Source: Fen-1258 sp964449775 | GTDB lineage: Bacteria > Bacteroidota > Ignavibacteria > Ignavibacteriales > Melioribacteraceae | Direction: 5' to 3' | NCBI GenBank assembly: GCA_964449775.1 | Contig: CAYVBQ010000008.1 | Span: 53,803 to 117,802 of the forward strand | DNA length: 64,000 nucleotides | Shown here: positions 1-8,803 of the stretch, one piece after another | How positions within the stretch are numbered: the stretch's first letter is position 1 | How the letters are laid out: every line of letters starts with the position of its first letter | The notes under the pieces: generated by a model | The model's database searches: none | Seen by the model: only the letters and a program-made list of their open reading frames with translations | What the model was told of the DNA's origin: nothing | Made by a program: the position numbers and the translations under genes

Positions 1-26
1 ATCACCAAAACCGAAAAGACATTCAT
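1..26 (-). CDS. Partial gene start, probably the response regulator of the adjacent kinase
   Basis: An ATG on the minus strand at 26-24 follows an AGAGGA ribosome binding site and opens a frame reading MNVFSVLV up to the window edge. It begins 9 bases after the stop of the histidine kinase gene, so the two are probably cotranscribed. A hydrophobic strand of this kind at the extreme N-terminus fits the first beta strand of a receiver domain. A kinase of this architecture usually has a downstream NtrC-type regulator. Only eight codons are visible, so the identity is inference from position. Confidence 0.5.
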
Positions 27-35
27 GTTATCCTC

Positions 36-2063
36 TTACGAAAAATATTTGGGTAATATAATTGTGAATATTGTTCCTTTATTTGGTTCGCTTTGAACTG
101 AGATCAATCCATTGTGTTCGGAGATTATTTTTTGAACAATGCTAAGCCCAATTCCGCTTCCTTTTGATTTTGTTGTAAAGTAGAGATTAAAAATCCTTTT
201 CAGATTATCATAAGAAATTCCTTTTCCGTTATCGGCAAATATTATCTCAACTTGCTTTTCTTTCCGTTCGGCAACATCAATACTTATCTCGCCGTTATTT
301 TCAACGGCATTAATAGCGTTTTCAAATAAATTTATAAAAACTTGCGTCATCTGTGTTTTATCCCAAACAACCTCGCCAACATCGGTTAATTTTAAATTCA
401 GTTTAATTTTTTTCTTTGTAAGAATTGATTGATACTGTTTTTCTAATTGATCAAATAATTCTCTTGCAATAAACTTTTCTGCTTTAATCGGTTGAGGTTT
501 TGCAAACTTAAGAAAACTTTCAATTGTCTCGTTAATCCGTCTTACCTCTTTATAGACGACCTGAGTCAAGCTCTTAAACTCCCCCTCATTCTCTTTGGGA
601 TAAAAATCCTTGCCGAGTTGTTGAGCAATTGTGCCGATTGAATTTAACGGATTTCTAATTTCGTGGGCAACAGAGGATGCTAATTCACCCATGGCTATAA
701 GTCGCTCGCTTCTCTCAATTTGGTTCTCCAGTAATTTCTGCTCGGTTAAATCTCTCAACACTAAAATTATATTATTCTCTTTATTCTCATTGTGGAACTC
801 ACTCTTAGAGACTAAGAACACTTTATTTTTTCCGGCTATGTTGCATTCGATTTCTTCTATCATGGAAGATGCGCGTAAAATTTTTTCGCACTTACTTCCG
901 GCAAAAAAGGAAAAGAATTCAATTCCTTTCGCTTCCCCTTCTGCAATACCCAGCAGAGCTTCTCCGGCTTTATTAATTGTCTGAATCTTTTTATTTGAAT
1001 CCAAGACTATAATACCGTCACTTACATTATCTATTATTCTACTGGAGTAAGATTCTATCGCAGTAAATCTCTTAGATAGCAGATCGAAATTTTGCCTTAC
1101 GAAAATCAGAGTGATGGTGATAAATCCAAAAACAAATAGTACAATTCCAAGAAAGATAATTCTGCGTGTTAATCTTTCATTAATAGTATTCAATGGTTCT
1201 AAAGATATTCCTAACCGGAAGATTCCAATTGTCTCGTTGTTATGTACGAACGGATGCACCACCTCAAAGACTTCCAGAGGTCCAATCTGTGCGATGCGCC
1301 ATTTGAATGAATTCTCATCGAGAGTTTTTTTTAATACCTCGGATGAATCAATATCTTCTAAATCTTGAATCATGCCGGAACCTGCCATGATTCCATCTTC
1401 ATCTTGAAGAGCCGCATAAATAATCTGAGAATTCTCGGTTACTTTTTTCAACAAAATGCCAAATCCGACTTTCTTTCGAAAACTCAATAACTCTGCAGCA
1501 TCAACATTCACCACAATTGCGCCGCCGTCTTTTGTGGAGACGGCAACAGCAAATCTTTGCCCCTCTTGATATCGTGCCGGTTTTATACCAATAATGAGAG
1601 TATCTGCTTCTCCCTTTAATATCGGCTCAATATATTTTTTAGGATTTTCCTTCTCCGGTATATTTGAATGAATTTCTTTATGGCTGGCGAATCTTTTAAA
1701 TCCGTTCTTATCAAAAATATTTATCCGGTAAATCTGATTATGTTTTGTGATATCTTCTAAAAGGGAATTAGAAATTAGTCCTTTCTCATACATCATTCTG
1801 ATCATTGCAGCATTACTCAATAACCGCTGGCTTAATTCATCTTCTATTTTTTCGTAAGAAAGCAGAGCATTGCTAGAAGAGGAGAGAAGAGTTTCCAGTA
1901 AAGTGTGCCCTTGCTTTTCCATTAACCCGAGCATCTCTTCTTTACTTTGATTCAGTTCAATAAGAACAGAAGCGATAACAATAACCGCAGTTACAAAAAA
2001 GATAAGCACCAAATTTTTGGGTTGGATTAATAAATTTCTAAAGAGCTTCACTTTCTCTGTCAT
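36..2063 (-). CDS. Membrane PAS-domain sensor histidine kinase
   Basis: This 675-residue kinase senses an extracytoplasmic signal and phosphorylates a partner regulator. A membrane segment at about 18-37 and another at about 301-322 enclose a roughly 260-residue periplasmic sensor region of no clear family. A PAS domain follows at about 340-445 (IIDNVSDGIIVLD). The HisKA box AHEIRNPLNS lies near residue 467. The ATPase domain has its N box (FENAINAVENNG), DNGKGIS and the GSGIGLSIV G box. The order and motifs match NtrB/AtoS-like kinases that pair with sigma-54 activators. The next gene downstream on the same strand starts 9 bases after the stop and is probably that partner. The signal is unknown. 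Confidence 0.93.
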   Translation of the reverse strand: MTEKVKLFRNLLIQPKNLVLIFFVTAVIVIASVLIELNQSKEEMLGLMEKQGHTLLETLLSSSSNALLSYEKIEDELSQRLLSNAAMIRMMYEKGLISNSLLEDITKHNQIYRINIFDKNGFKRFASHKEIHSNIPEKENPKKYIEPILKGEADTLIIGIKPARYQEGQRFAVAVSTKDGGAIVVNVDAAELLSFRKKVGFGILLKKVTENSQIIYAALQDEDGIMAGSGMIQDLEDIDSSEVLKKTLDENSFKWRIAQIGPLEVFEVVHPFVHNNETIGIFRLGISLEPLNTINERLTRRIIFLGIVLFVFGFITITLIFVRQNFDLLSKRFTAIESYSSRIIDNVSDGIIVLDSNKKIQTINKAGEALLGIAEGEAKGIEFFSFFAGSKCEKILRASSMIEEIECNIAGKNKVFLVSKSEFHNENKENNIILVLRDLTEQKLLENQIERSERLIAMGELASSVAHEIRNPLNSIGTIAQQLGKDFYPKENEGEFKSLTQVVYKEVRRINETIESFLKFAKPQPIKAEKFIARELFDQLEKQYQSILTKKKIKLNLKLTDVGEVVWDKTQMTQVFINLFENAINAVENNGEISIDVAERKEKQVEIIFADNGKGISYDNLKRIFNLYFTTKSKGSGIGLSIVQKIISEHNGLISVQSEPNKGTIFTIILPKYFS

Positions 2064-2138
2064 TTAGTTCTTGCCTAATTTACTAAAATCTTTCCTGGAA
2101 TATTATGAGAAGCTCTTTAATTGGATTCATGAACTACT

Positions 2139-2966
2139 CTAATTAGTAACCCCGGTTATTGTATTTGCGATATCTATTGGCGCCAAATTATTTTTAGCAG
2201 CAACGTCCTTTAATTTTTCATCTTTATCGGCGTTTATTCCCTTGGCTCTTAATCTATTTAAACCATTGTCGGTGCTAATCTTTAGTTCTGTACAAATTTG
2301 CTCTATGGTTTTTCTTCCATAACCTCTTCCTTCAGTGGGAACACTAATTGATTGATTAGTTGTTTCCTGTACCCATTTATAAATCTCGCTGGGAGAGAGA
2401 TTGTTTTGTTCTGAAATTTCTTTGATCGTCGCTGAATCGCTATCAATTCGAATTCCTTTTAAAGCAAGTTTGGTTCTCAACTCGTTTGGAGGAAGTTTTA
2501 TTGTCTCGGCAAATTTTTGAATTGTCTGTTCTTCCGCATGAGGAATAGGAGGTTCTGTGTTCTGTGTTGACCATGAATCTTTTAAGCTCTCTCCCAAATT
2601 CATCACCGAGCTAAACGGAGTTGTATCATTAACGGTAAGAGTAAAAACTAGCAAGGCAAGTATGGATGCGCCAAAAATTTCTTTCCTCAATTTAATGTGC
2701 GTCCCTATTCGCGTTTTCAAATACGCAAATAGAGGTCTCCAGTTATAAAATAAGTGTAAAGATATTGCTATGACAAAAATGAAAGTAAAAATTGTATGAA
2801 CGGACTGCCACTGCGATTTGAGTAATCCTATATATCTCCAGTTGGACCAATTAGCAACCCTGCCTGCAGGTGATAAAAACAAAACGATACCGGATAAAGT
2901 CATAATTAAAAATGAAAGAGCTATGTATAAACTTACAAATCCTCTGAAGTTAAATTTTTTTTTCAT
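2139..2966 (-). CDS. DUF4405-like b-type cytochrome membrane protein with tandem C-terminal repeats
   Basis: The 275-residue protein has three predicted membrane helices, at about 9-32, 55-75 and 95-112. Histidines in the second helix (WQSVHTIFT and ISLHLFYNW) are spaced like heme ligands of small cytochrome b561/DUF4405 proteins, so electron transfer across the inner membrane is the likely role. The C-terminal half holds two related units of about 50 residues, at about 148-200 and 220-272. They share the pattern TI..(I/F)...(I/L)........L..KGI..D and a later ISEQNNLSPSEI/VAAKNNLAPIDI motif. The gene ends upstream of the kinase gene and starts 8 bases after the barrel gene, suggesting co-transcription with that gene. 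The heme assignment is inferred from His placement. Confidence 0.65.
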   Translation of the reverse strand: MKKKFNFRGFVSLYIALSFLIMTLSGIVLFLSPAGRVANWSNWRYIGLLKSQWQSVHTIFTFIFVIAISLHLFYNWRPLFAYLKTRIGTHIKLRKEIFGASILALLVFTLTVNDTTPFSSVMNLGESLKDSWSTQNTEPPIPHAEEQTIQKFAETIKLPPNELRTKLALKGIRIDSDSATIKEISEQNNLSPSEIYKWVQETTNQSISVPTEGRGYGRKTIEQICTELKISTDNGLNRLRAKGINADKDEKLKDVAAKNNLAPIDIANTITGVTN

Positions 2967-2974
2967 TCTCTCTC

Positions 2975-4114
2975 CTAAAACTCAAATCCCAGATTCACGT
3001 TTATGGAATTACTTTTATAATTAAATAGATAACTGTTGGATTTATTATCGATCAATTGATAGTTCAATCCTACGGATAGATCAATGCCGCTTAAGAATTC
3101 CAAAGAAATATTTTTCTTTACTGAGAGATTGAAAATATTTTGCGTGTCGCTTCGCATTACGCCGGTGACGTAATTGTAGAGCGCATTATAAACACCTTGG
3201 GATGGATAAAATTTTCTGTTCAAGTAAAAGCCAGCTTTAAGTTCAACGTCTTCGAAAAAAATCTGAGTAAATTCAAAGGAGAGATTATTCCCTTCGTAAT
3301 TTACCGGATCATCGAACATTTCAGATTCGTCACCATAAATCATATTGAGATCTTTAACGAAAGTTCCAAATCCATTAAAGATGCTTCTGTTCGTAAATTG
3401 TACTGCTAAGCCGGTTGTTGCTGTAATTGATTGAGCGATTCTTCCAAATGAAACTAATTGTGTAATAGATGAAACATTATTGTCTATATATGATTCAGTA
3501 ACACGTAAGTTGTTTTCGTCGATGTAAGTATAAATTCCGGATTGTGTTGGATTGAGATACTTTTTATAATTCAAAGCACCACCAAGAATGAATGTTGTTC
3601 CGCTTTCGAAACCTCGGTTGATATTCAGGCCCAAACTTCCTTTGTAGTTATCCATTATACTGATATTCTTATACTTAGTAAGACTCAGATTCGGGGAAAG
3701 TGTGAAAAAGAAATTCTCCAGATTAAATTGCTGATTGTAATAAGCTGTGATATTCGTGTAATCGTAGTAAGTATAAACATCTTTATTTAATCGCTGTTCA
3801 GCATAAACGCCTAAAGCAGAGTTTTCAAAACTCTTCCACATTGCAAATTGATGCCAGTAAAAATTTCTTTCCGGCGCCACATCAAAATTCAGATAACTTC
3901 CGTAATAACCAATGGAGAGACTTTCTAAATTATTTTGCAATCCGAAATCGATTGACGAGAGAAATGTTTTTGTTGAAAGCTGAGTGCGGAAAGGATTGTC
4001 ATTATATTCTTGATCGGTTGATAATTTAAAACTCCACTGTGCTGAACTAAGCGAACTAATCGAAAATAAAATGATAATGAAAAATTTAATTCTACTATCT
4101 ACAACTTGATGCAT
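2975..4114 (-). CDS. Putative outer-membrane beta-barrel protein
   Basis: The 379-residue protein begins with a signal peptide (MHQVVDSRIKFFIIILFSISSLSSAQ). The rest consists of alternating hydrophobic/polar strands rich in Tyr, Phe, Asn and Ser, ending in NVNLGFEF. A terminal aromatic residue is typical of outer-membrane barrels recognised by the BAM machinery. No enzyme motif is visible. It starts after the terminator of the preceding small gene and is separated from the cytochrome-like gene by 8 bases, so the two are probably one operon. A pore or an outer-membrane partner for the membrane cytochrome is possible, but neither is shown by the sequence. Confidence 0.6.
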   Translation of the reverse strand: MHQVVDSRIKFFIIILFSISSLSSAQWSFKLSTDQEYNDNPFRTQLSTKTFLSSIDFGLQNNLESLSIGYYGSYLNFDVAPERNFYWHQFAMWKSFENSALGVYAEQRLNKDVYTYYDYTNITAYYNQQFNLENFFFTLSPNLSLTKYKNISIMDNYKGSLGLNINRGFESGTTFILGGALNYKKYLNPTQSGIYTYIDENNLRVTESYIDNNVSSITQLVSFGRIAQSITATTGLAVQFTNRSIFNGFGTFVKDLNMIYGDESEMFDDPVNYEGNNLSFEFTQIFFEDVELKAGFYLNRKFYPSQGVYNALYNYVTGVMRSDTQNIFNLSVKKNISLEFLSGIDLSVGLNYQLIDNKSNSYLFNYKSNSINVNLGFEF

Positions 4115-4125
4115 TTCTCACCTCA

Positions 4126-4151
4126 AAAAAATGGGACTCCGGAGAGTCCCG
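4126..4151 (-). terminator. Rho-independent terminator of the small calcium-motif gene
   Basis: A perfect 7-bp stem GGGACTC/GAGTCCC (4134-4140 and 4145-4151) encloses a 4-base loop. On the minus strand it is followed by a run of seven T residues. It lies 20 bases downstream of the stop of the gene at 4172-4561 and upstream of the barrel gene, so it separates two minus-strand transcripts. Confidence 0.85.
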
Positions 4152-4171
4152 ATTAATAATATTTTTTATTC

Positions 4172-4561
4172 TTACTTCTTTCCGCCTTTATATCCGCGTC
4201 CCTTCGTTCCTTGCATTTCGGTGCCGGTTCCATCCTTAAGACCAATGCCATTATTACCGGTGCCATATCCGCCTTTAGCACCTTTTCCACCACGCATACC
4301 TTTGCCGGCATTGTCATTGATTCCATCACCATTCAAATCAACAAATTTATTTTTCTGAAGTTTTGAACCGGTGTAGTCAGGATCTAGACCGTTTGGAATT
4401 CCATCGCCGTCATGATCGGGTGCGTTGTCGTTATAACCATCTCCGTTTTTATCAACGAATCCTTTACCATGCTGTGCAGGTGGGTTTTGCGTTTGTGCAG
4501 ATATGTTTGAGTATGCAATAAGAATTGCAAAGAGAGCAATAAGAGAAACTAACTTTTTCAT
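4172..4561 (-). CDS. Small exported protein with EF-hand/thrombospondin-3-like calcium loops
   Basis: The 129-residue protein has a signal peptide (MKKLVSLIALFAILIAYSNISAQ). Acidic loops follow: DKNGDGYNDNAPD, DHDGDGIPNGLDPD and DLNGDGINDN. These match the DxDGDGxxD pattern of dockerin, EF-hand and thrombospondin-3 calcium sites. The rest is a Gly/Lys-rich tail ending in KGRGYKGGKK. The start at 4561 is chosen because GGAGGT lies seven bases upstream; an in-frame ATG at 4573 would put that site inside the gene. A Ca2+-binding secreted or surface protein is likely; its partner is unknown. Confidence 0.75.
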   Translation of the reverse strand: MKKLVSLIALFAILIAYSNISAQTQNPPAQHGKGFVDKNGDGYNDNAPDHDGDGIPNGLDPDYTGSKLQKNKFVDLNGDGINDNAGKGMRGGKGAKGGYGTGNNGIGLKDGTGTEMQGTKGRGYKGGKK

Positions 4562-4743
4562 TTTAACCTCCATAGTTATTGAAAGTGATATAGTGCTTGC
4601 ATTCTATAAATGAAAAAACGTGCCATGAAGATTTCATCTGTTTTTAGTTATATTTTATACATATTTCCGTTGCCTTGGTTATTTGGTCAACCAAAGAGTC
4701 GTCCGGTTCGTCCATCCGGTCGGACGGTGTTTATATTTCATAA

Positions 4744-4860
4744 ATTTATTACATCGACGAATTTCTTAATTTGATGCCGGATGGAAAAAATGGATTCATG
4801 CCGGTTAAAAATTTAGAAGAGATCAAAGCTGCATTATTCAATAAATTGGCCGCGGAATGA
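4744..4860 (+). pseudogene. Coding-like fragment, possible gene remnant, family unknown
   Basis: The gap between 4573 and 4885 holds a frame that opens after a TAA at 4741 and reads IYYIDEFLNLMPDGKNGF followed by MPVKNLEEIKAALFNKLAAE, then TGA at 4858. The composition (amphipathic helix, charged residues, no rare runs) looks like the C-terminus of a soluble protein. The only internal ATG is at 4774 and has no ribosome binding site. Just upstream, 4698-4726 contains a GTCCGG/GGAC inverted repeat. It may be the tail of a lost gene or a tiny real gene. I could not assign a family. Confidence 0.3.
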
Positions 4861-4884
4861 ATAGCGCACCGCAAAGGAGAAAAA

Positions 4885-5364
4885 ATGAATTTAACACTAA
4901 AACCAATCGCATCTATCTATGAAGTCAACTCAACACTTTTCATCAACAGTTTTAAAGATGTTGAAGAAAAAATTGCGCTAAAGCGTCCAAACAAAAGAAC
5001 AAACTCGATGATCTTTATAGCGCTTCATTTAATTGATGCCAGAATCTTTATACTCGTTCAACTAGGAGTTAAAATAAAAAGTCCGCTTGCCAAATATGCC
5101 GATTGGGCAAAAAGCATAGATGAAATAAAAATTTATCCGAAACTATCCCGTGTTTTATCGGAATGGAAAAAGTTAGACCTGGTTTTTATGAAAAAATTGA
5201 ATAGTCTTTCCCCCAAGCAGTTGGAAGTTAAATTGAACATGGAATTCCCCGGTGGAAAAACTGTTTTTAATATGATTACCTTTCTTTCTGAACATGAAGC
5301 GTATCATGCCGGACAGCTTGGGCTTGTAAGAAAATTTTATGGTTTTCCGGCAGCACAATATTGA
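4885..5364 (+). CDS. DinB-superfamily protein
   Basis: The 159-residue protein fits the DinB/YfiT four-helix bundle. The likely metal-binding histidines are visible: one in IALHLIDAR near residue 48 and two in the C-terminal SEHEAYHAGQLGLVRK. Members are metal-dependent, often thiol-linked transferases or stress proteins, and most are uncharacterised. AAAGGAG lies upstream of the ATG. The gene stands alone between a remnant and the arylamine acetyltransferase gene. The precise substrate cannot be predicted. Confidence 0.75.
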   Translation: MNLTLKPIASIYEVNSTLFINSFKDVEEKIALKRPNKRTNSMIFIALHLIDARIFILVQLGVKIKSPLAKYADWAKSIDEIKIYPKLSRVLSEWKKLDLVFMKKLNSLSPKQLEVKLNMEFPGGKTVFNMITFLSEHEAYHAGQLGLVRKFYGFPAAQY

Positions 5365-5387
5365 TATAAATTTATGGATGAGGCGTA

Positions 5388-5470
5388 TCTAAAAAGGTCT
5401 TTTATGCAATTTTACTATATGAATACAAACCCAATTCAAAATATTTTTACTTTAAATATACCTTTTTAGA
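5388..5470. repeat. Inverted repeat bracketing the NAT leader
   Basis: The 11-bp sequence TCTAAAAAGGT at 5388-5398 is the exact reverse complement of ACCTTTTTAGA at 5460-5470. The 61-base interior is very AT-rich. The right arm runs into the 20-bp repeat that ends in the start codon of the following gene. It could be a small insertion remnant or an operator pair. Confidence 0.5.
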
Positions 5471-5480
5471 GTAGACTCAT
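5461..5480 (+). repeat. 20-bp dispersed repeat, copy 1
   Basis: The sequence CCTTTTTAGAGTAGACTCAT ends inside the ATG of the arylamine acetyltransferase gene. An identical copy is at 10212-10231. A shorter match (TAGTAGACTCAT) is at 55069-55080. There is no Shine-Dalgarno sequence in it. Confidence 0.8.
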
Positions 5481-6231
5481 GGATGTAAAACAATATCTAT
5501 CGCGAATTGGCATTGAGGAGATCAGACAGCCATCAATCGATTTTTTGACAGAGTTGCAAAATGCTCACATGCTCTCAATTCCGTTTGAAGATCTGGATAT
5601 ACCAGATTGGGACAGAATTGTATTGGATCTTGAGCGGATCTATCAAAAAATTATTCCTACTAAACGTGGCGGATTTTGTTATGAGTTGAACGGATTGTTT
5701 CATTGGCTTTTAACCTCGCTTGGTTTTAAGGTTGATATGCTCTCAGCCCACGTCTTTAATCATGAAAGAAAAGATTTGGGTCCGGAGTTCGATCACATGA
5801 CGCTCCTTGTTCATCTCGAAAAAGATTATTTGGTTGATGTTGGTTTTGGCGACTCGTTCCGGATTCCAATGGAATTTCCTAACGGTGAATTGAGAGATGT
5901 AAGCGGACATTACAAAATTTCCCGTATCAACGAAAATGAATACGATCTTAGACGAAAAGAAAGTTATGAATGGAAACTCCAATATAAATTTTCTTTAACT
6001 CAGCATACGTTTACAGATTTTGAAGATATGTGCGAATATCAGCAAACTTTCCCCGAATCAATTTTCCGGAACAGAATGATTTGTACAATTGCAACACAAA
6101 CCGGAAGGGTTACACTCAGCCATTCATCACTGACAATATCAGACAACGGTACGAAAACAAAAACAGAATTGAAGCACAAAGAAGAATTTTATCATTTGCT
6201 AAATAAATATTTTCAAATAAAACTCGTTTGA
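5479..6231 (+). CDS. nat: Arylamine N-acetyltransferase
   Basis: The 250-residue protein belongs to the NAT family, which transfers acetyl groups from acetyl-CoA to aromatic amines and hydrazines, or acylates related metabolites. The Cys-His-Asp triad is visible: Cys in KRGGFCYELNGLF (about residue 67), His in FDHMTLLV (about 106) and Asp in VDVGFGDSF (about 121). The length is slightly below the usual 260-280 residues. No ribosome binding site is evident, and a dispersed 20-bp repeat overlaps the start codon, so translation initiation may be unusual. Its biological substrate is unknown; the next gene is nadB with no obvious link. Confidence 0.92.
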   Translation: MDVKQYLSRIGIEEIRQPSIDFLTELQNAHMLSIPFEDLDIPDWDRIVLDLERIYQKIIPTKRGGFCYELNGLFHWLLTSLGFKVDMLSAHVFNHERKDLGPEFDHMTLLVHLEKDYLVDVGFGDSFRIPMEFPNGELRDVSGHYKISRINENEYDLRRKESYEWKLQYKFSLTQHTFTDFEDMCEYQQTFPESIFRNRMICTIATQTGRVTLSHSSLTISDNGTKTKTELKHKEEFYHLLNKYFQIKLV

Positions 6232-6307
6232 AAATAGTTATACAGATCGTCTCAACTTTTAATTAAAAATTCCTATCTTATCTCACCTTCAAAAAGAAAG
6301 ACTTTGC

Positions 6308-7879
6308 ATGAATGAACATCGTTTTGATTTTGTGATAGTCGGTGCCGGTTTGGCAGGATTATATTCTGCTCTTAAAGCGTCTATCTTTGGTAAAGTAGCT
6401 GTTATTAGTAAAACAACATTGGAGATGAGCAATTCTTACTGGGCACAAGGAGGAATTGCGGCAGCCATTGATCCGAATGATTCTCCCCGGCGCCATTTTG
6501 AAGATACCTTAAAAGCCGGAAGAAATTTGTGCAACAAGAAATCGGTAGAAATATTAACCAACGAAGGGAAAGATCGGATTAATGAATGGATTGAAATGGG
6601 AATGCCGTTCGATAAAGAAAACGGAAAAATTGCGCTGGGTTTGGAAGGAGGGCATTCCGCTCGAAGAATTCTTCATGCCGGCGGCGGTGCTACCGGAAGG
6701 GAAATGGTTAATTTCATTTCGAAGTTCGTTGTAGAAAATAAGCAGATTACATTATTTGAAAACACTCTTGTTCACAAACTGATTATTTCTGAAGGAGAAT
6801 GCTTTGGTGTCTATGCGTTCGATATTATTAAGCAGCAAGATTTGATGATCATCGGTAAGACAACAATAATTGCATCGGGCGGCGGTTCGGCTATTTACTC
6901 GCGTACTACAAATCCGCACACGTCGCTTGGGGAAGGAATTGTGCTTGCTTATGATGCCGGAGCTGAAATCGAAAGTATGGAATTCATTCAGTTTCATCCT
7001 ACATCGTTCTATACGGAAAGCGGAGAAACATTTTTGATTAGTGAAGCAGTGCGCGGCGAAGGGGGATTGATAGTTAATCAAAAAGGAGAAAGATTTTTGC
7101 AAGAGCACGCTTTGTTTGAGCTGGCTCCGCGAGATGTTGTTACAGAGGCAATTTATAATGAATTGAAAAATTCCGGAATGCCAAATGTTTTCCTTAAGCT
7201 TGATCATCTTGAACCGGAAAAAATCAAAAACAGATTCTCAACTATTTACAACGAAGCGTTGAAATTCGGAATAGACATTACAAAAGATTTAGTTCCTGTT
7301 GCGCCCGCGGCGCATTACATGATCGGCGGAATAAAAACCGGATTAAACGCGGAGACAAACATCAAACAATTGTATGCCGTTGGAGAAGTTGCATCAACAG
7401 GCGTGCACGGCGCAAATCGTCTTGCAAGTAACTCGCTGCTTGAATGTTTGGTTTTTGGAAAACGAGCAGTTGCTCATGTTCTCAAAAAGACTCCACGAAT
7501 AGATGAGTCATCCATTCCGAAAGAAGAAAATCATTTTAGAATTGATGAAAAGAAAGAGAAAGACTTTTCCGTGTTTAAGAAAAAGATTGCAGAATTACTC
7601 TGGACAAATGTTGGAATCGTTAGAACAAATGAGAGTCTTGAATTCGCAATAAGTGAATTAGAATCGTATTACTCCGAAAAAATTTTTAGTCGACTTGATT
7701 ATTATGAGAGCCGGGCAATATCTTTAATTGAAATTGCTCTTTTAGTTTCCCGTTCCGCACTAATTAGAAGCGAAAGCCGGGGGTGTCATTTAAACAAGGA
7801 TTTCCCGGAGGAGAATCAAGAATTTCAAAAAACTATTGTCCTTCAAAAAAATAAAGAGCCGAAATTCTTTATTGTGTAA
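6308..7879 (+). CDS. nadB: L-aspartate oxidase
   Basis: NadB oxidises L-aspartate to iminoaspartate, the first step of de novo NAD synthesis. At 523 residues it has the normal length. The N-terminal FAD-binding motif is VGAGLAGLYSAL (about 11-22). The succinate-dehydrogenase-type flavoprotein signature is present (SYWAQGGIAAA, EFIQFHPT, HGANRLASNSLLECLVFGKRA), and the C-terminal helical domain is intact. It is followed at once by nadC and then nadA, a complete pathway from aspartate to nicotinate mononucleotide, probably one transcript. NadB delivers the unstable iminoaspartate directly to NadA. No riboswitch-like structure is visible in the short leader. Confidence 0.97.
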   Translation: MNEHRFDFVIVGAGLAGLYSALKASIFGKVAVISKTTLEMSNSYWAQGGIAAAIDPNDSPRRHFEDTLKAGRNLCNKKSVEILTNEGKDRINEWIEMGMPFDKENGKIALGLEGGHSARRILHAGGGATGREMVNFISKFVVENKQITLFENTLVHKLIISEGECFGVYAFDIIKQQDLMIIGKTTIIASGGGSAIYSRTTNPHTSLGEGIVLAYDAGAEIESMEFIQFHPTSFYTESGETFLISEAVRGEGGLIVNQKGERFLQEHALFELAPRDVVTEAIYNELKNSGMPNVFLKLDHLEPEKIKNRFSTIYNEALKFGIDITKDLVPVAPAAHYMIGGIKTGLNAETNIKQLYAVGEVASTGVHGANRLASNSLLECLVFGKRAVAHVLKKTPRIDESSIPKEENHFRIDEKKEKDFSVFKKKIAELLWTNVGIVRTNESLEFAISELESYYSEKIFSRLDYYESRAISLIEIALLVSRSALIRSESRGCHLNKDFPEENQEFQKTIVLQKNKEPKFFIV

Positions 7880-7923
7880 TATATTTGGAACCGAAATTAG
7901 AGCACAAACTTACGATACACACT

Positions 7924-8760
7924 ATGCGGCTTTACAAAAAAGAACTGAACAGAATAATTAACGCGGCGTTAAAGGAAGATGTTGGAAGCGGTGATATTAC
8001 TACTAATCTGATCATTCCGCGAAAAACAATTTCGAAAGCTTTTTTACTGGCGAAAGAAGATGGAATAATTGCCGGGCTCCCGGTGGCAAAGGGGGTTTTT
8101 ACTAAGCTGGATAAAAAAATTATTTGGAAGAGTTTGGTGAAAGAAGGAGATAAAGTTTCTGCGGGAACAAAGATTGCTCAAATAAGAGGTTCTTACCGCG
8201 CTTTGCTAACAGCAGAAAGAACCGCCTTGAATTTTTTACAAAGAATGTCCGGCATTGCAACTGCGGTATCAAAATATATTGATCAATTGGGCGGATTAAA
8301 AACAAAGATACTCGATACACGCAAAACCGTCCCGGGACTTCGTGTTCTTGACAAATACTCTGTGAAAATCGGCGGTGGAACAAACCATAGAATGGGACTT
8401 TACGATATGGTAATGATAAAAGATAATCACATTAAAGTCTCGGGAAGTATTATAGAAGCGGTTAGACAAATCAGGAAGAATTTGAAAAGAAAAATTACAA
8501 TTGAAGTTGAGACAACAAATATTAATGAAGTAAAGGAAGCTTTGAATGCCCATGTGGATATTATAATGCTTGACAACATGTCGCTCCCGGAAATGAAAGA
8601 AACTATTGCACTGATTAACAATCGAGTAAAAGTTGAGGCATCCGGAGGAATTGATTTGAATTCGATACGGGCTGTTGCGGAAACAGGAGTTGATTTTATT
8701 TCTGTCGGCGCGTTAACTCATTCCGTAAAAGCGCTCGATATCGGTATGTATTTCGAATGA
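7924..8760 (+). CDS. nadC: Nicotinate-nucleotide pyrophosphorylase (quinolinate phosphoribosyltransferase)
   Basis: NadC converts quinolinate and PRPP to nicotinate mononucleotide, CO2 and pyrophosphate. Family signatures are clear: ALKEDVGSGDITT near the N-terminus, ERTALNFLQRMSGIAT, LDTRKTVPGLRVLDKYSVKI (substrate-binding Arg and Lys) and the barrel segment EASGGIDL. I chose the ATG at 7924 (278 residues) because the family starts close to this point. An in-frame TTG at 7885 would add 13 residues; neither has a strong ribosome binding site. It lies between nadB and nadA. Confidence 0.96.
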   Translation: MRLYKKELNRIINAALKEDVGSGDITTNLIIPRKTISKAFLLAKEDGIIAGLPVAKGVFTKLDKKIIWKSLVKEGDKVSAGTKIAQIRGSYRALLTAERTALNFLQRMSGIATAVSKYIDQLGGLKTKILDTRKTVPGLRVLDKYSVKIGGGTNHRMGLYDMVMIKDNHIKVSGSIIEAVRQIRKNLKRKITIEVETTNINEVKEALNAHVDIIMLDNMSLPEMKETIALINNRVKVEASGGIDLNSIRAVAETGVDFISVGALTHSVKALDIGMYFE

Positions 8761-8803
8761 CAATTTTTTTTCACCCGCTTAGTTGCAGAATTGATAGAAA
8801 ATT

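Noticed and set aside
4131..4358. Proline-rich plus-strand reading frame
   Set aside because: It is the antisense shadow of the small Gly/Lys-rich gene at 4172-4561, which has a signal peptide and ribosome site.
6232..6307. Riboswitch upstream of nadB
   Set aside because: The 76-base leader shows no conserved stem or NAD-related motif that I can identify.
7885..7923. TTG start for nadC
   Set aside because: It adds 13 residues not expected in the family and has no ribosome site; the ATG at 7924 fits the usual N-terminus.
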